DNA from: Cryptomeria japonica
Taxonomy: Eukaryota; Streptophyta; Pinopsida; Cupressales; Cupressaceae
Direction: 5' to 3'
Length of the DNA stretch: 64,000 nt
Assembly (NCBI RefSeq): GCF_030272615.1
Contig: NC_081409.1
Span: forward strand, 912,825,840 to 912,889,839
Shown: positions 1-12,696 of the stretch, piece after piece
How positions within the stretch are numbered: the stretch's first letter is position 1
Layout: each line of letters begins with the position of its first letter
The notes under the pieces: model-generated
Told to the model about the DNA's origin: nothing
What the model saw: the letters and a program-made list of their open reading frames with translations, nothing else
Database searches by the model: none
Position numbers and translations under genes: made by a program

Positions 1-1204
1 CTATCCACTATTCTCAACTGATGGTACCCTGACTTTAGATCAATTTTGGAAAATACTTTGGCACCCTAAAGTTGGTCGAATAAATCATCGATCCTGGGCA
101 AAGGATATCGGTTCTTGATGGTTACTTTGTTCAACTGACGGTAATCCATGCATAATCGGAGAGATCCGTCCTTCTTCTTCACGAGATGACTGGTGCACCC
201 CAAGGGGATACACTAGGACGAATGTGGCCCTTCTCTAGGAGTTCCTCAAGCTGCATCTTGAGCTCATTAAGCTCATTTGTGGTCATCCTATATGGTGCTC
301 TTGAAACTGGCTCGGCTCCTGGCACAAGGTCTATATGAAAATCAATCTCTCTACAGGGCGGCATACCGGGTAACTCTGAAGGAAATACGTCTGAAAATCC
401 CTTAAGGATAGGATGGTCATCAATAGATGGTTCCTTTTCTTCTTCTTCTCCTCTAGCACTAATGGTGATGGCAAATAACTGGGATCCCTTTCGCATGCTC
501 CGCTTAAGCTGCATTGCATAAATCATACGAAGAGACACGGGTCTCTGAATTCCAATGATTACTATGTAAGAACCATGATCATCCTCACACTCGATCTTTT
601 TCAGGTGACAATCCATCTTGGCTCTGTGGTCATAAAGCCAATCCATGCCAAGTACGATGCCATATGATCCGAGTGGTGTAACTCTAAGGTCTACTAAAGT
701 GGTGATATTACTAATCTGAAGCTGACATCCCCTAACCTCTGATTCCACTGACACTCTAGCCCCTGAAGCTAACTCCACTTCCCAACTGACCTCTTGTCTA
801 ATTGCCACTAGCCCGCAACGCTCCACAACCAATGGAGATATAAAAGAGTTAGTAGCTCCTGAATCAAATAATATAGATACACTGCTACCTCTGATCATAC
901 CTGCAACCTCAATAACCGTGGCCTGATACTCTGCCTGGCGGTTGTTAACCACTGTGAAGACCCTATGGGACTTGCCCATATCCCCAACTGTCGGCTCTGA
1001 TGTTGCCATCCTCTGACTGCCTGCCATCTGACCTTGAGGACACTCTCTCGCCATGTGTCCCATGGCTCCACATGTGAAGCAAGCGCCACGTGCCTGAAAT
1101 TGCACGCCCTGTGGTCTGGAGAAAGATTGTCCCCCTGTTCTACTAGAACCACTGTACCCACCCCTAGAGGACTGCTGAGTCCTCGCCAGAGGTGTGTAAG
1201 GAGC
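1..1204 (-). pseudogene. Ty3/gypsy pol fragment: zinc knuckle, protease, start of reverse transcriptase
   Basis: Minus-strand continuation of the gag frame at 1205-2338. In order: a CCHC zinc knuckle (CFTCGAMGHMAREC, about 1081-1040), an aspartic protease with active site DSGATNS (Asp codon 863-865), then the PR-RT linker and the RT N-terminus with the conserved APYRM and SPWGAP blocks. A one-base deletion near 178-182 shifts the frame just after [10 protein letters not shown] then continues to base 1 in another frame ([18 protein letters not shown], then [13 protein letters not shown]), with an in-frame TAG at 66-68 where the family has CAG. The rest of pol lies left of the window. The motifs resemble plant chromoviruses of Tekay/Del type; that clade call is from memory. 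Non-functional copy. Confidence 0.9.
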
Positions 1205-2338
1205 CTAAGATCGCTGATCTTGCCTCTGACCCTGTGACTGCCACTGCTTGGGCTTTACGCCCTGCTGACTCTGCGGAGGCCTCTCCCTCTGGTTCTGCTG
1301 TGACTGCTGCAAAGGAGGGGGTTTGGAGAACCCCAATGTGTGTCTGTTGTTACCCTTCCAATGGGGTTTCTGAAATCCATAAGTCTGAGGTGTAGGGTTA
1401 CGGTTCTGGGACCAATCCCTCGAGTCCTGAGGTCTGACTTGAATCTCCTCTGCTATCAAAGCCTTCTCCACGACAACCCGTAGGCTCCCTAGAGCAGCCA
1501 TCCTCACTGGTCCTGCTATGCCAGTATTCAGCCCTTTGATAAATCGGTTGACGAGAAGCTTCTCGTCTTTCAGGTAGTCCACGTACGGTAAGAGCTCAAA
1601 AAACTTGCTCTCATACTGGGTCACTGAAAGACCCTTCTACTGGAGGTCATGGAACTCATCCACCCTACACTGTCTATAGTGCTCTAATAAGTACCTCTCC
1701 CTGAATCTCTCTGTGAAAATCTCCCATGTGAGAGTATCTATCACTAAGCCACACTTATATTCCTCCTGTCTCCACCATGTGGAGGTCGTTCCTCTCAATA
1801 GGTGGACTGCTACATGTGCCTTTAGATTGCTCTTGTAGGAGCGCAATGCAAAGCACCTATCCAGGCTCAAAAGCCATGCCTCTGCTTCTACCCCGTCGGT
1901 AGATCCCCCAAAAGATGGTGGTTGTAGGCGCATAACCTCTCTGATTAGATCCCCTGGATCCCGACATGTCCTCTCATAATACACTGGTGCTACTATTGGA
2001 GGTGGTGCTGGTAGGTGAATGGACTTGGGCTCATGCCCTGCCTGACTCTCTACGGGATTAGGAGGTGGACTCCTACTCCGTTCCCGTTCTACTGTTCTAT
2101 GGCTCCCTGAGTTCTGGTTCTCAACATGATGATCCACTGCCGGAAGCCTATCCTGGACTATGCCAATCAGGTTCTGTAGAGCTAACAAGATGTCTCGATT
2201 CGGGTCAACCGACCGTTCGGGAGGACCCTCTGGGTTCCCTTCCGAGACCAATTCCTCCCTATCGACCTCTTCGCGTGTCGTGCGTTCACGCCTAGGGCCT
2301 CTACCACGTTTGCAAGCTTGTCGCGTAGTTGGAGGCAT
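1205..2338 (-). pseudogene. Ty3/gypsy gag (broken by two stop codons)
   Basis: Starts with ATG at 2336-2338 (MPPTTRQACKRGRG) and encodes a retrotransposon gag protein, the capsid-like protein that packages element RNA. The basic, Pro/Glu-rich N-terminus is followed by the gag core (EAWLLSLDRCFALRSY, then RERYLLEHYRQCRVDEFHDLQ, then TQYESKFFELLPYVDYLKDE) and a Gln-rich tail leading to the zinc knuckle. In-frame TAG codons at 1637-1639 and 1205-1207 split one frame into three open pieces; the first replaces a likely CAG. No shift is needed between the pieces, so this is a single decayed gag-pol frame. Confidence 0.88.
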
Positions 2339-2490
2339 CCTTATAAGAAAATAAAATGAAATAAATAAATAATTTTTGGAGAAAAAATTTAACTACTTAA
2401 AAATAAATATAATAAAAATAAATATAATTTAATTAATTAAATAATTAAAGCGAAACGTAATGGAGAAAGGTTCCTAGTGTTGGAAACCTT

Positions 2491-2502
2491 GCTCTGATAC
2501 CA
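2491..2502 (-). other. Primer-binding site, initiator tRNA-Met type (gypsy at left edge)
   Basis: The minus strand reads TGGTATCAGAGC, the standard match to the 3' end of plant initiator tRNA-Met. It lies three bases from the inner LTR end at 2506 and 152 bp upstream of the gag ATG. This fixes the element orientation as minus. Confidence 0.9.
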
Positions 2503-3213
2503 AAATGTCATGCCCAAACTTTTGGGCACAAACGGAATAATTTTTTTTTTTATAACTTAACCTAATAAAACTAAGTTTGCTAAAAAGATCCGAATAACAA
2601 GTTTAGTCATAACTATGTTTTGAACTAATCTAATAACTAAATCAATTTGGCGAAAAAAAAAAAACTTTAAATTTAAAAGCGGGATGTTGTTTCTTCAAAA
2701 GAGTTATTATTATCTCTTCAATTAATAATTAATTAACTCATTTAAACAAAGGCTCAAAATTAAATTGACAGAGACATAATTAAATCTCCAATAGCCTTTT
2801 AATTGCTAGGAAATAAATTAATGAGACCTAACACTTAGATTATTAAAACCTATAATGCAAAATCGACATTAATTAAAATGTGCCTAACAAACTCGATTAA
2901 AGGGCCATCATGACTTACAAACATCACTATAAATCCCTAAAGATTAATCTCCAAAGAGTTTAAAATTTAAGGCATCATATTTAAATGTTTATACATACAT
3001 ATGAAATATGAACGTAAATTAATTAATCTAAGATTTGATATTATTCGTCCATATATATGAAGGATATAGGGTTTCTTTATTAAAACAAAACTAACACATA
3101 TTATTAAGTTAAAGGGATGGGGAAAACCCTATTCAAAAATTCAAATGGGTATTTTCCCCCCCTTTTCCTTTTCTATTTCTTTTTTTTTAAAGGAATCTAA
3201 AAGCCTCTATGCT

Positions 3214-3240
3214 AACCCTAACCCGAATTGGGTTAGGGTT
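3214..3240. repeat. Palindrome built of CCCTAACCC-like units
   Basis: Perfect inverted repeat with 11-base arms (AACCCTAACCC at 3214-3224, GGGTTAGGGTT at 3230-3240) and a 5-base GAATT loop. It sits a few bases from the putative minus-strand TATA box of the LTR. Only two short units per arm are present, so this is not a telomere tract. Confidence 0.8.
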
Positions 3241-3399
3241 GCATATATATCTTTGGTGAAGCAACCCTAATCTTATTCCCCTTTTTTTTTTATCTTATTA
3301 TTTTTTGTTAACAACATATTCTGTCGTAAGGCCGAAACCCATGAATTTGTTGCAAGGCCAAAGAGAGAGGAGGCGACGGCCATTTCCGACGACCACTCC

Positions 3400-3610
3400 A
3401 TACCACAGTGGCGGCCTTCGCTACCCTTGCGGGTCGTGGCCCGCAGCGATGTCGCGGCATCCCTGTGGGACGCGACTCGCAGTGGCGGCCTCGGTCGCCC
3501 CTACGGGTCGCGGCCCGCAGCAGCTCTGCGGCACCCCTGTGGGGCTCAACCCACAGAGGGACCACACCACCCTGGGGTGCCCGCAGAAGCCTCGGCTCCG
3601 GGTATCTTCG
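3400..3610. repeat. GC-rich degenerate minisatellite inside AT-rich LTR
   Basis: About 200 bp of strongly GC-rich sequence set in A/T-rich DNA. The phrases CGGGTCGTGGCCCGCAG and CGGGTCGCGGCCCGCAG recur about 80 bases apart, each with self-complementary GCGGG...CCCGC ends, and CACCCCTGTGGG-like phrases recur between them. Open frames here in several phases result from base composition. Confidence 0.7.
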
Positions 3611-3701
3611 GGGGTAGGGTTTGCCAAGGGCAAAAAAAATAATATCTTTATTAACCCCCTTTTTTTTTTGGTAATATTTTCATTTATATTTTTTTTGTTT
3701 T

Positions 3702-3727
3702 AATATATATATATATATATATATATT
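3702..3727. repeat. (AT)n microsatellite
   Basis: Uninterrupted AT dinucleotide run. Confidence 0.95.
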
Positions 3728-3728
3728 T

Positions 3729-6594
3729 ACAATAACACACTTAAGTAAATCTATGATTTTTTTTTTCTAAATAATCCCTTTGTACATGTAGAATTTAATA
3801 ATTTCATTTACAACATGATATTAAGTGCAATTTTCATTTCTAATAGGCTGATATGTGAGTTTTATATTTTACCTTTTTTTTTTTTTCTTTAAAGCATTCT
3901 GTAAATTTTTATTTAAAATAAACACTAACAGCAAGCTCCATTTTATTTCTTTCTCCCTTTTTTTTTCTTTATCTAAATGCTAACTTTGGAATTAGATGGC
4001 TATTTAATTTTAAATATATTTTATGCAGCAATTAAGTGACAAAATGAAATAAACTAGATTTTATATTCTGCAATAGATAAAATGACAGAATGTAATAAAT
4101 TAAACCAGCAACTACAATAGCCTAGAAAACATTTAAAATCAACTTAAAGATAGATATATTAATCCTATTTAACTAAATTCGTATTTTTATTTACTCAAAA
4201 GGTCTATATGCATGCTTTTCCCATTTTCCATAATGTTATTTGCATGAGGAAATAAAAGAACTCTAAATTTCAAAAATAACATGAATGCAACAACTTTATT
4301 TTTTTGTAACTAAAGGACTTAATAAAACTCATACATTTCATTTTTTGCAAAAATTAACTAAGTAGAATAATGCATTTCTTTAAGCATATTTAGAATACAA
4401 TGTAGATAGCATTACAAACAGGTTTGAAAACCCCACTAGTCTCTCTTTTCCATTGAATGAGAACTTAAAATAAAATACATGCATTTCTTTGCTTTTGGAA
4501 AATAAATACAACATTTGGCTTTTCTTTACAAAGCTACAAGATAGTTACATTTTTTTTTTCTAATCTTTTCTGCAACTCAATTAAAAACCAGCAACTAATT
4601 TCTTTCTTTTTCCTTCCCATCCCAAGCAACCTGCAAATAGAACAAAAGGCTTGACCATGGAGTGCTCACCTCCCAGCCTAGGCTTACTAGAAGCCACCCC
4701 CGAGCTTGGAGAACCAAGCACTAGACGGGTTACACACATACAACCACAACAAGCAAAGAGGTAAACACACAACAAACAATTTTCCCAACCAAAACTACAC
4801 TTCACCACAACTTGTGCTGATTTTTCCACGGGTGGAAGTGGACCAAATACCATTGGGGAGACTGCAAGCATGGAACATCTCAAGCCACCTCATGGCAACC
4901 AAATATAACAAAATACATCCCCACATCCTTATGCCCCCCAAAGGTATATAATCCATATCTTCTCTCCTTATGACCCCCAAATGCATACACAAGGCTATGC
5001 AGCAAGGGTCACAAAGAACACCCTTGAGATCACTCTCCATAAAGGAGAGCCTCTCACCCAAGGCTGTCATACTTCTTCCACCCCAAGACTATCCTACTCT
5101 CCCAAGAGTAGAAGGCCTTGGACACTCCCAATACAAGAAAAGCATAAAAAGAAGCAAAGGGAAAAAAATTACATTTTCTTCCACAAGTAAAATACATATA
5201 AACAACTTTTTCTATACAAGCATTTCTTTAAACATACATATACCACATAAAAAAAAAGAGAGTAAGAACCAACCTTAATCTACCCAAAGGTTTTGATAGA
5301 TTTAGTTGGGGATGAGCAGCCCAAATCCACACAATCTCTTCACCAACACTTGGCCAAAAATTCTATCCTACAACTATTCTTCAAAATTTGCATGATCTCC
5401 AACAATGGAGAGTGGGTGATTAACTCACTAAGTCCCCAATCCTTGCCTAAGAAGGCCTCTCTCACTCTTCCCAACCCCTTGGATAGAGTGAGAGTTCCCA
5501 TTGGTTGGTCTTCCCAACCTCTTACATGTTGCTAAAACTGGAAAGAGAAAAGGTAAGAGAGCATGGGGAAGAGAGTCTAACACCAAAAGGGAAGGTTGTC
5601 TATCCTAGGAGGAACCTTCTAAGTTGAATTTTCGCTCACCTTGGAAAAACCACTTTTTGAGGTGACTAAACAGTCACATGGGAGTAGTCATATGTTTAAA
5701 AATACCCATAACCCATAGGTATACTTTTTGGACGTTTGGAAAACCCCTAAATTTAACCCTAGGAGTCCATTTGACCCCTTAGAAACCCAACTGAAGTTAA
5801 CCTATGGGTCAAACTTGAGTTGACCACTCCCAAGACTCCCTACCCAAGGCAAATTTGGGACCACACTCAAATGTTTGAAATGGCTTTGGTAGAAACAAAC
5901 TCCCTCCAAGAGACAAGTCAAAATCAATGACACTAATCAACACGTGTCAAGTGACACAATAAAATACATTATAAAAATCACACATCGAATTTATCTCTTG
6001 TTGGATTACACAAATTAATAAAATCAATTTAACACACATGCATCATTTACTTTCACAAATAAAATACGATACAAACGGGGTGTTCTCTCTCCAAATAGAC
6101 AACCCCTGGCATTACAAACGTACATAGGTCTAGGTTTGGTTCTCCATACTATTTCCATGGTCACATGGATAATTTTCCTGCACATCTCAATTAACACATT
6201 AGTAATTCCAATTAACCACAAATATATTATTAAACACATGAATTTGAATACACATCAAACACTCATACAATTGACAGTAATAAATCAATATCTCATATAT
6301 CCCAATTGATCCACATAAGCAATTATCATAATCTTCAAAATTGATCCATTCATATTATAAGCATCCTAATTCTATCATCATAATGAAGTCCTGCAAATCC
6401 AATAATGACATACATCATCTCAAAGTAATTCTATTCTAGCATCATAAAAACTTTCATATCCATACTGCATAAAATGAAGCATCCATATACATCAATGTTA
6501 TCCAAATCAGGGAATCATATAAGTTCTAAATCCAAAATGCATAAACATAAAGAATCCATAATAGTCTCATCATGAAAATAATAGAAATGCCAAG
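3729..6594. other. Unassigned AT-rich DNA, probably LTR or flank of the left-edge gypsy element
   Basis: No protein family is recognisable on either strand. The stretch around 4600-5900 is richer in GC than its surroundings (CCTCCCAGCCTAGGC, CCCTACCCAAGGC) and could be the outer part of a long LTR, but no second copy is in the window to prove it. From 6000 to 6594 it is plain AT-rich sequence. Confidence 0.5.
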
Positions 6595-7220
6595 ATGAGT
6601 CGGGGTAGGGCCTCACATCATGTCTTGTTGGGAAAACGTTGGCAGTATGATAGAGGAGGTATTTATGACTGTAGAAGAAACCTAGTTACTATTGAAAAGG
6701 ATGAGCAACAGTTCACATTGACTTCTTTGAAGGAGAAAGAGAAGGAGGTGAAGAATTTGAGTCTTGAGAAAAGTTGCAGGAAACCAGTGGCAGAAGTTAT
6801 ACCAGAAGGTTTGAAGGAACCGATGGTAGAGGTTATACCGGAAGGTTTGACAAAACCAGTTGCAGAGGTTATACTAGAGGTGTTGAACAAAGATTTGATA
6901 GAACTAGCTGCAGAGATTATACCGAAGAGTGACATGCGTTGGTAGAAGGATCTGACAGATGAGTCTGATGGACGGATGGAACCGGATGACATAGAGTTGA
7001 TGGTAACATACCAGATACAGCCTTCTGGTAGAACCAAATCAGAATTGCAGAAACAAAGGCAATGATCTAAAGCAAAGAAAGAAAAACAAAGAGAGACATA
7101 GGTTAGAGAAGTCGATTGAAGAATTAGGAGAGATAGAGCAGAGATTGGCAAATAAAGAAGATGTTTGGATCATAAATGAGCATGGTATCTTCATTTTGAA
7201 TCCTTTTAGATATTCATGGC
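6595..7220 (+). pseudogene. Decayed Ty3/gypsy pol remnant (region between protease and RT)
   Basis: The opening (SHHVLLGKRWQYDR, then YDCRRNLVTIEKDEQQFTL) matches the LLGRPWQYDR...NTYTF.KDG segment that follows the protease in many plant gypsy polyproteins. After that come degenerate repeats of about 11 residues of the type KPVAEVIPEGL (about 6781-6935). A stop follows at about 6943, then more open stretches with further stops to about 7220. No RT domain can be recovered. The repeat-rich linker is not part of the family core as I know it. Confidence 0.6.
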
Positions 7221-10200
7221 TTGCCTCTCATGGAACATCTTTTTCTACATGGATTGTCTGATGCAGGAGCATCCCCAGTTGATGAGAAATCTTGCATCAA
7301 CCATAAACATTTACTTTCTTGTTTAGTTCTTTGTGCAATTTCAGTATTCTTACCGATATGTACTAGTAGTTACTTGTTCTTTGTGGCAGATCTTGTTTGC
7401 AGTTTCCTTGTGGTTTCATGTGGTTGACTCCTGATTTCTAGTTCATTTGGGTTCTTCTTCGGTCTGTTGTCGCTTCCAGTTGGCTATTTTTGGGTTCCTA
7501 GGATAGTTCTTGTGGCAAACCTGGACAAGGAGCTTGAGAATGATTGGAGAGCAAGAGAAGATATCACGAATCCTATTTTTCCATAATTATTTAATTAAGA
7601 AAATAATGTTTATTTTTCGCAAATGAATTGGAAATGAAATGAAATTGTAATTGTCAATGAAATAAGATAGGAGATCAAATGCACTAAAATGATTTATATA
7701 TTGAATGATCAGTAATAATTTCTATTATAAATTGAGATCGTCATTGCTAATGAGCGATTGAGTGCAAGTGAATGCGGGAATAGGTGAACAATGATGAAGG
7801 CGAGAACATGGTTTAGGTAGAGTTGTCTTAGCTCTTGTATTTTGTTAGAATAGATGGAATCTCACACACCACATAGTGAAGTTATGCATATACATTTATG
7901 TTTGCATTGATGAATGGTTTTGAGTCATGAATGAAATTTTGTGAGTAAAGGAAAATGTTATGTTTTATTTGTCTATGAAGAGTGAAAATTTGTTAATAAT
8001 TTGAACATAAATAGTGACTCTATGATTTAACGTCCTTTGTGTAGAAGTATGTAAATTATCGAAACTATATTTAATGTCTGGTTTTCAAAATTATACTATA
8101 ATTATACGTATTTTATATGTATATTAGTTCCAATAACTAGGACTCGATCATATACATATATATATGTAGGTAATTATGGTTCATGTGTAATTATATTGAT
8201 TACTCTTAATATGATTATTTATAAGTTGAATAATTTGGATTTAACGACTTAACATACCTTATATAGAAAGATTATTTGTCTTTTGAATAAGAAAATGCAT
8301 CTTTATTAATGATCATTTTGTTTATATTGATACAAGTTTTATACACATGGTAGTTAGACAACTACAATTCCATCGGACATACGTACATATATATATATTT
8401 AGAGGTGAATATTTAAATTATGCTTGTGCAATTTTTATTTTATACAAACATGATTATTTATAATAATGTATTGATGAATATACATTTATAAAACTATGAT
8501 TATATATTATATCTAAAAAACGTTTAAGTTAGACATACCTTGCAAACTTATTATGTAGTCTCTTATTATATATTTATATACATTAAGCAAGGTGGCGGGT
8601 TTTAGTGAACCAAAGGATAGCGACTATATCGCTTGATAGTTAGGAGTCGATAGGGTGGTCGACTAGGCAAAGAACCAATGGTTAATGCAGAACCTATAAG
8701 TTGCATCAACATGGAGATCATGGCATCGACTTGGCAACTTGAGCGATACTCATGCTCATGACAAACACTTAAGTGTTTGTAATCATGTTTAACTTGCCAA
8801 CCCCTCCACCAAGTGAGTAATCTGCTGATAATTTCCACGGTGATAACATAGAAGAAGACCTCGATCTTAGGCATATAACCGTAGAGAGAAATGCATTAAC
8901 AGGCACGTGGTGCCATGGTATAAGGAATACCCACGATAAGAAGATGTTGCGTAGTCGAATCATGTACTTAAACTACAGAAAATATAACTAGAATTGTCAT
9001 CTCTGTTAGACGTGTAGAATTGAGAGAGAGTTAAATGGAAGACTCAACGTATGCAAAAGAAGACTTCAAATCAACAACCATAACCGAGCCTCTAATTTGG
9101 GAGAGATCATAGGAGAATTTAGGATAAATAGAGACAAAGGATAGAAAGATAAACACACACAAGAAGATGGGAAGTTAAGCAAGATAGAGGAGAGAAAGAA
9201 CGTAGAAGAGCGACAAAGAGATAAGAGAGAATAAAATAATGGAGATTTTGATGTGCTTACGACCGAGTCGTAAAAGATCAATGATGATCATCTCTGGTAT
9301 AGTGTCGAATTTAGAGGTTATGTTCATGAATGAGTGTTAATTACTTTATTATTAGAGGAATCCTCAGAATATAGAAAGGATAAGGACTAGGAATAGAGAG
9401 CTTGGGAGATAGAAGAGCGCTGAGAAGGAAAGCATTGGAATCCAGACGTATTGCCGACAATTTGAAGTTATCAAGGATCATAATAGACCTGGATTGTGTT
9501 TCTTGAGATAGTTCCAAATCTAGTATGTTTTGTTGAAGAGATTAAGAGATAAAGATTGATCTAGTTTTAGAATTATGAAATATTCTAATGGACGATTTAG
9601 AGTCACAAAATGAATCATTTTTAATTGTTTAAATTACAATCATGAAAATATAGATGCAATAATGATATATTTTTAGAAAGATTGTTGATAAAACTTAGTA
9701 AAACTCTCAAAAATTAGATCACCCAATCCTCTAGGAACAGAGTAAGAGGATAGAGAGAGAAACTCTGAAATTGAACTATAAAGAAATGAAATATTAGGAT
9801 TATGACTTATTAAATAGTGAAGTTTATTTTGATATCATAAAGAAAAGACTTACACTTTCAAATTTGATCCTTGCATGAAATGAAAAGATGGTTATCAAAT
9901 GTCTCATTTAAAAAGCCATATAGATAGGCATTTTATGAACTTGCATCATATTAGATTGTCGTTATGGTAAATTAGTGAAATTAGTGTGTTAAGTTTTAAA
10001 TCATGAAAAGTCACATATTAGTATTAAACTAAATATGATGTTTTGAGAAAAGAGGTAAATGAACCAAGACACATGGAAAGATGGAGAGCTTAGAAGATAT
10101 AAACTTAGATTTCTAAATCAGAAGAAATGGAATGCACATTAATGATTACGTTATTTAAATGTTTGATAATTGAATAAAAGAATGTGTGCTCATTTTATTC

Positions 10201-11229
10201 AATTTCTATGTAAAGATTCATACATGTGTTACACCTTCTTAATATTTAATTCTTGTCTTTAAATTGCTTGAAAGATAGAAGGGAAAGATTCTTTTATTTC
10301 AGATGTATATTTGATTATCCATAAAAGATTGTTTCCTATCAGATAGGATTGGTTGTAATAAAAGATTTATTCTATCAATTTCTATTCAAACGAAATATTG
10401 TCTTCTTAGCATTGTATTTTTATCTTGCAAGAAATAGGAAGCTAGAATTGAAAGGCGAAATATTGTCTTCTGTATAAATTTATTCTAGATTTATGTGAAC
10501 AAAGCTAAATAGGCTTGTGTTTGTGGAAAGTTACCATCTAGGACGGGTGCCAAATGTGGATTATAGAGAGAATAGTTGCTTTTCCAACTATCTATTTTTG
10601 TTGTGCATGGCATTATACTCGGTCGAGTAATCAAATTGAATAAACCATTGAAATAGATGGAATTCTTTTGTTTTATGCTCTCTACCATATCCTTGATTGA
10701 TAAGAATGCTTGTTTCTTAATAGAATTAGAAAATTGAAAATGTATGTATCATCTAGGCACGCACAAGATTCCATCTTGCCTTTCAAATTCTTTTGCTAAG
10801 CAATTCGTGTAGGGTCAGGTATTCTTGATTGACCAAGAATTCTGGGGAAGCATAAGCTTCAAGGTTGGGCGGAAAAAGCGCCTGAATCTTGTTCTCGTCT
10901 TCATGCTAAAGATTGCATTGGCGATAGCTTGGGTTGCAGATCAACGGACACCTCTCACCCATTACTTTGTATTATTTATTATTGAACTTAAGGCAACTTG
11001 AAATTCTTAAGTATTGTATGATTGAGAAGCTACTTTTAGCAATTTATTGAATGAAGAATCGTTATCTTTTATAGAAATTATGTATTTATTACGATCTAAA
11101 TGGAATGATCAAATGAAGCTATGGATGGAAAAGTGGAATGAAATAGATTTATTAATTGATTTATGAGTTTATTTAAGAATAAAGAGTATTTCATCTATAT
11201 TTGAAGTTAGCATGATTTACGTCTTTACA
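7221..11229. other. Unassigned AT-rich DNA
   Basis: About 4 kb without a recognisable gene, RNA or paired LTR. Open frames are short and have no known motif. The part near 10800-10970 is slightly more GC-rich and could be an old LTR fragment; no partner copy is present. The right edge at about 11230 is the truncated start of copia element C1. Confidence 0.6.
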
Positions 11230-11515
11230 GAAGCCCTCTTGTGTGCACTTTCTGATAAGCAAATAATGGGATTAACCAACAAATCATCTGGAAATGCTAT
11301 ATAGGATAAGTTGGAGACTCTTAATGAAGGTGACCCTACAGTAAAGATTTCTAAACTTGATGGTTATCGGGTGAGATATGAAAACCTGAAGATGGAAGAA
11401 GATCAAAGGATTACTACATTCATGGAAAGGGTAAATGAGATTGTTATGGGAATTCAATGTTGTGGTGGGACTCTAAGAAAAGATGAAATTGTTTCTAAAG
11501 TCCTGAGAGCCCTAC
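11230..11515 (+). pseudogene. Copia element C1, piece 1: part of gag
   Basis: Encodes the middle of a Ty1/copia gag (EALLCALSDKQIMGLT, then TLNEGDPTVKISKLDGYR, then FMERVNEIVMGIQCCGG), almost residue for residue the same as 53203-53495 in copy C6. It is 5'-truncated at about 11230: the first 70 or so residues seen in C6 are missing. An in-frame TAG at 11302-11304 stands where C6 has TGG. The right edge, inside the codons for RAL-PP, is a clean break caused by insertion of L2; the next residues (PPAYKMKA) resume at 27826. Confidence 0.93.
11511..11515. repeat. Target-site duplication of L2 (left copy)
   Basis: CCTAC here is repeated at 27821-27825. Removing 11516-27825 joins the C1 gag codons without a gap, which proves both edges of L2. 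Confidence 0.95.
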
Positions 11516-12536
11516 TGTAATACCCTAAAAATGGTCATCTAAACCATGAGCCCCTAATCTCGACATTGTCACCAAGGTCCCAACCAAAGGCAATTAAATA
11601 AATCTTGAGCACAATTAATTTCTTAAATCATCAATGTCACATGGCAAAATCAATCACTCAATATTAATTAAATATTTATTTAATTAATTAAATCATTCCA
11701 AGTAAAGCATTAAAAACAATTATCTTATTTATTTTATTAAATATCCTAGCATATTTAATGAAATAAATCAATTTGCCATCAAATCTTCAAAAAAAGAAAT
11801 AAATCAAAAAAGGAATTAATTGACCAAGAAAGAATTAAAAACTGAGAAAAGAAATCAATTGGAGACAATCTTGGAAAAAAAAAAAAAAAAAACTGATAAA
11901 TAATCTCAAAGAAAGCAATTAAAACAATTAAATATTAAAATTAAATGAAATAGAGAATAAATAAGTTTTTTCCTGATTTTATCTTAATTTTAGTTCAATT
12001 TCCTTTAAAACTAAGAAAAGCATCCAATGACATCAATTCACCTAGATTGTGCTTCCTCTTGGAGAATCTTGATCGCTCATCATCATTTGATCTCAGCCTT
12101 TGGTTTCTTTCTGAATTTTCTATAAATTCAGGCTCTCATCTCTCATTCAAAGATCCTGGAGAATATATTGTTATCATTTTGTTTTTGCTCTAGGTTCAAT
12201 AATATTTGTGCATTTAGATATTCACATATTAGTTATTGCATACATATTTAGATCATTTATCTTATTTATTGCTTAAATCATGTTAGATTAATCTTGCATT
12301 CATCTAGCTTAAATCCATGCTCATATAGCTTAAAAATCCTTCGTTTAGGTGTTGTCTAGTCACTAGATAGCTTAGCAATCTGAGAGCAATCTAAACTCGC
12401 ATCTACTAGAAGGTAATGGGTCAATTTGTTATGGTTTTCATATCCATGCTTATATCTGTCTAACCATACATGTAATGGCTTAATTGAAGTGTTGTGTATT
12501 CCAGATACAGATACAGGTCCACTTTTCACACACACA
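11516..12536 (+). repeat. 5' LTR of L2
   Basis: Begins TGTAATACCCTAAAAATGG and ends CACACACA, paired with 26798-27820. A TATA box (TATAAATT, 12121-12128) is followed by a pyrimidine-rich leader, the likely start of transcription. No protein is encoded; the short frames near 12356-12691 are artefacts. Confidence 0.93.
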
Positions 12537-12540
12537 TTTC

Positions 12541-12558
12541 TGGCGCCCACCGTGGGGC
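12541..12558 (+). other. Primer-binding site, tRNA-Lys(CUU) type
   Basis: TGGCGCCCACCGTGGGGC is complementary to the 3' end of plant tRNA-Lys(CUU) as I recall it (ending CCCCACGGTGGGCGCCA). It lies four bases after the LTR end, the normal spacing. Confidence 0.85.
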
Positions 12559-12696
12559 AGAAGACTACATTTTTCAACCTCCAAAGACTAACTTTTTATT
12601 GTTGTTATTTTTCAGGTTTTTTGACTTTTCGGATTTTCGTCCGTATAGCCTCTGTGTCATCTCATACGACATTTCTCATAGGCTAAAATGACAAAC

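Larger units (their letters stand above)
2506..3703 (-). repeat. 5' LTR of the left-edge gypsy element (outer end not located)
   Basis: The plus strand begins TGTCATGCCCAAAC next to the PBS, as expected for the inner end of an LTR read backwards. The matching 3' LTR is outside the window, so the outer end cannot be fixed; the LTR may run well past 3703. Inside are a TATA-like stretch on the minus strand (about 3243-3251), an 11-bp-armed palindrome just beside it and a GC-rich block at 3400-3610. The short reading frames in the GC block are not genes. Confidence 0.65.

Noticed and set aside
3214..3240. Interstitial telomere repeat
   Set aside because: Only two short units on each side of a palindrome, and not in a head-to-tail run.
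3305..3703. Overlapping open frames on both strands in GC-rich DNA
   Set aside because: They follow base composition of a repeat block inside an LTR; no motif, and all phases are open together.
10800..10970. Old LTR or promoter
   Set aside because: Slightly different base composition only; no second copy, PBS or PPT.
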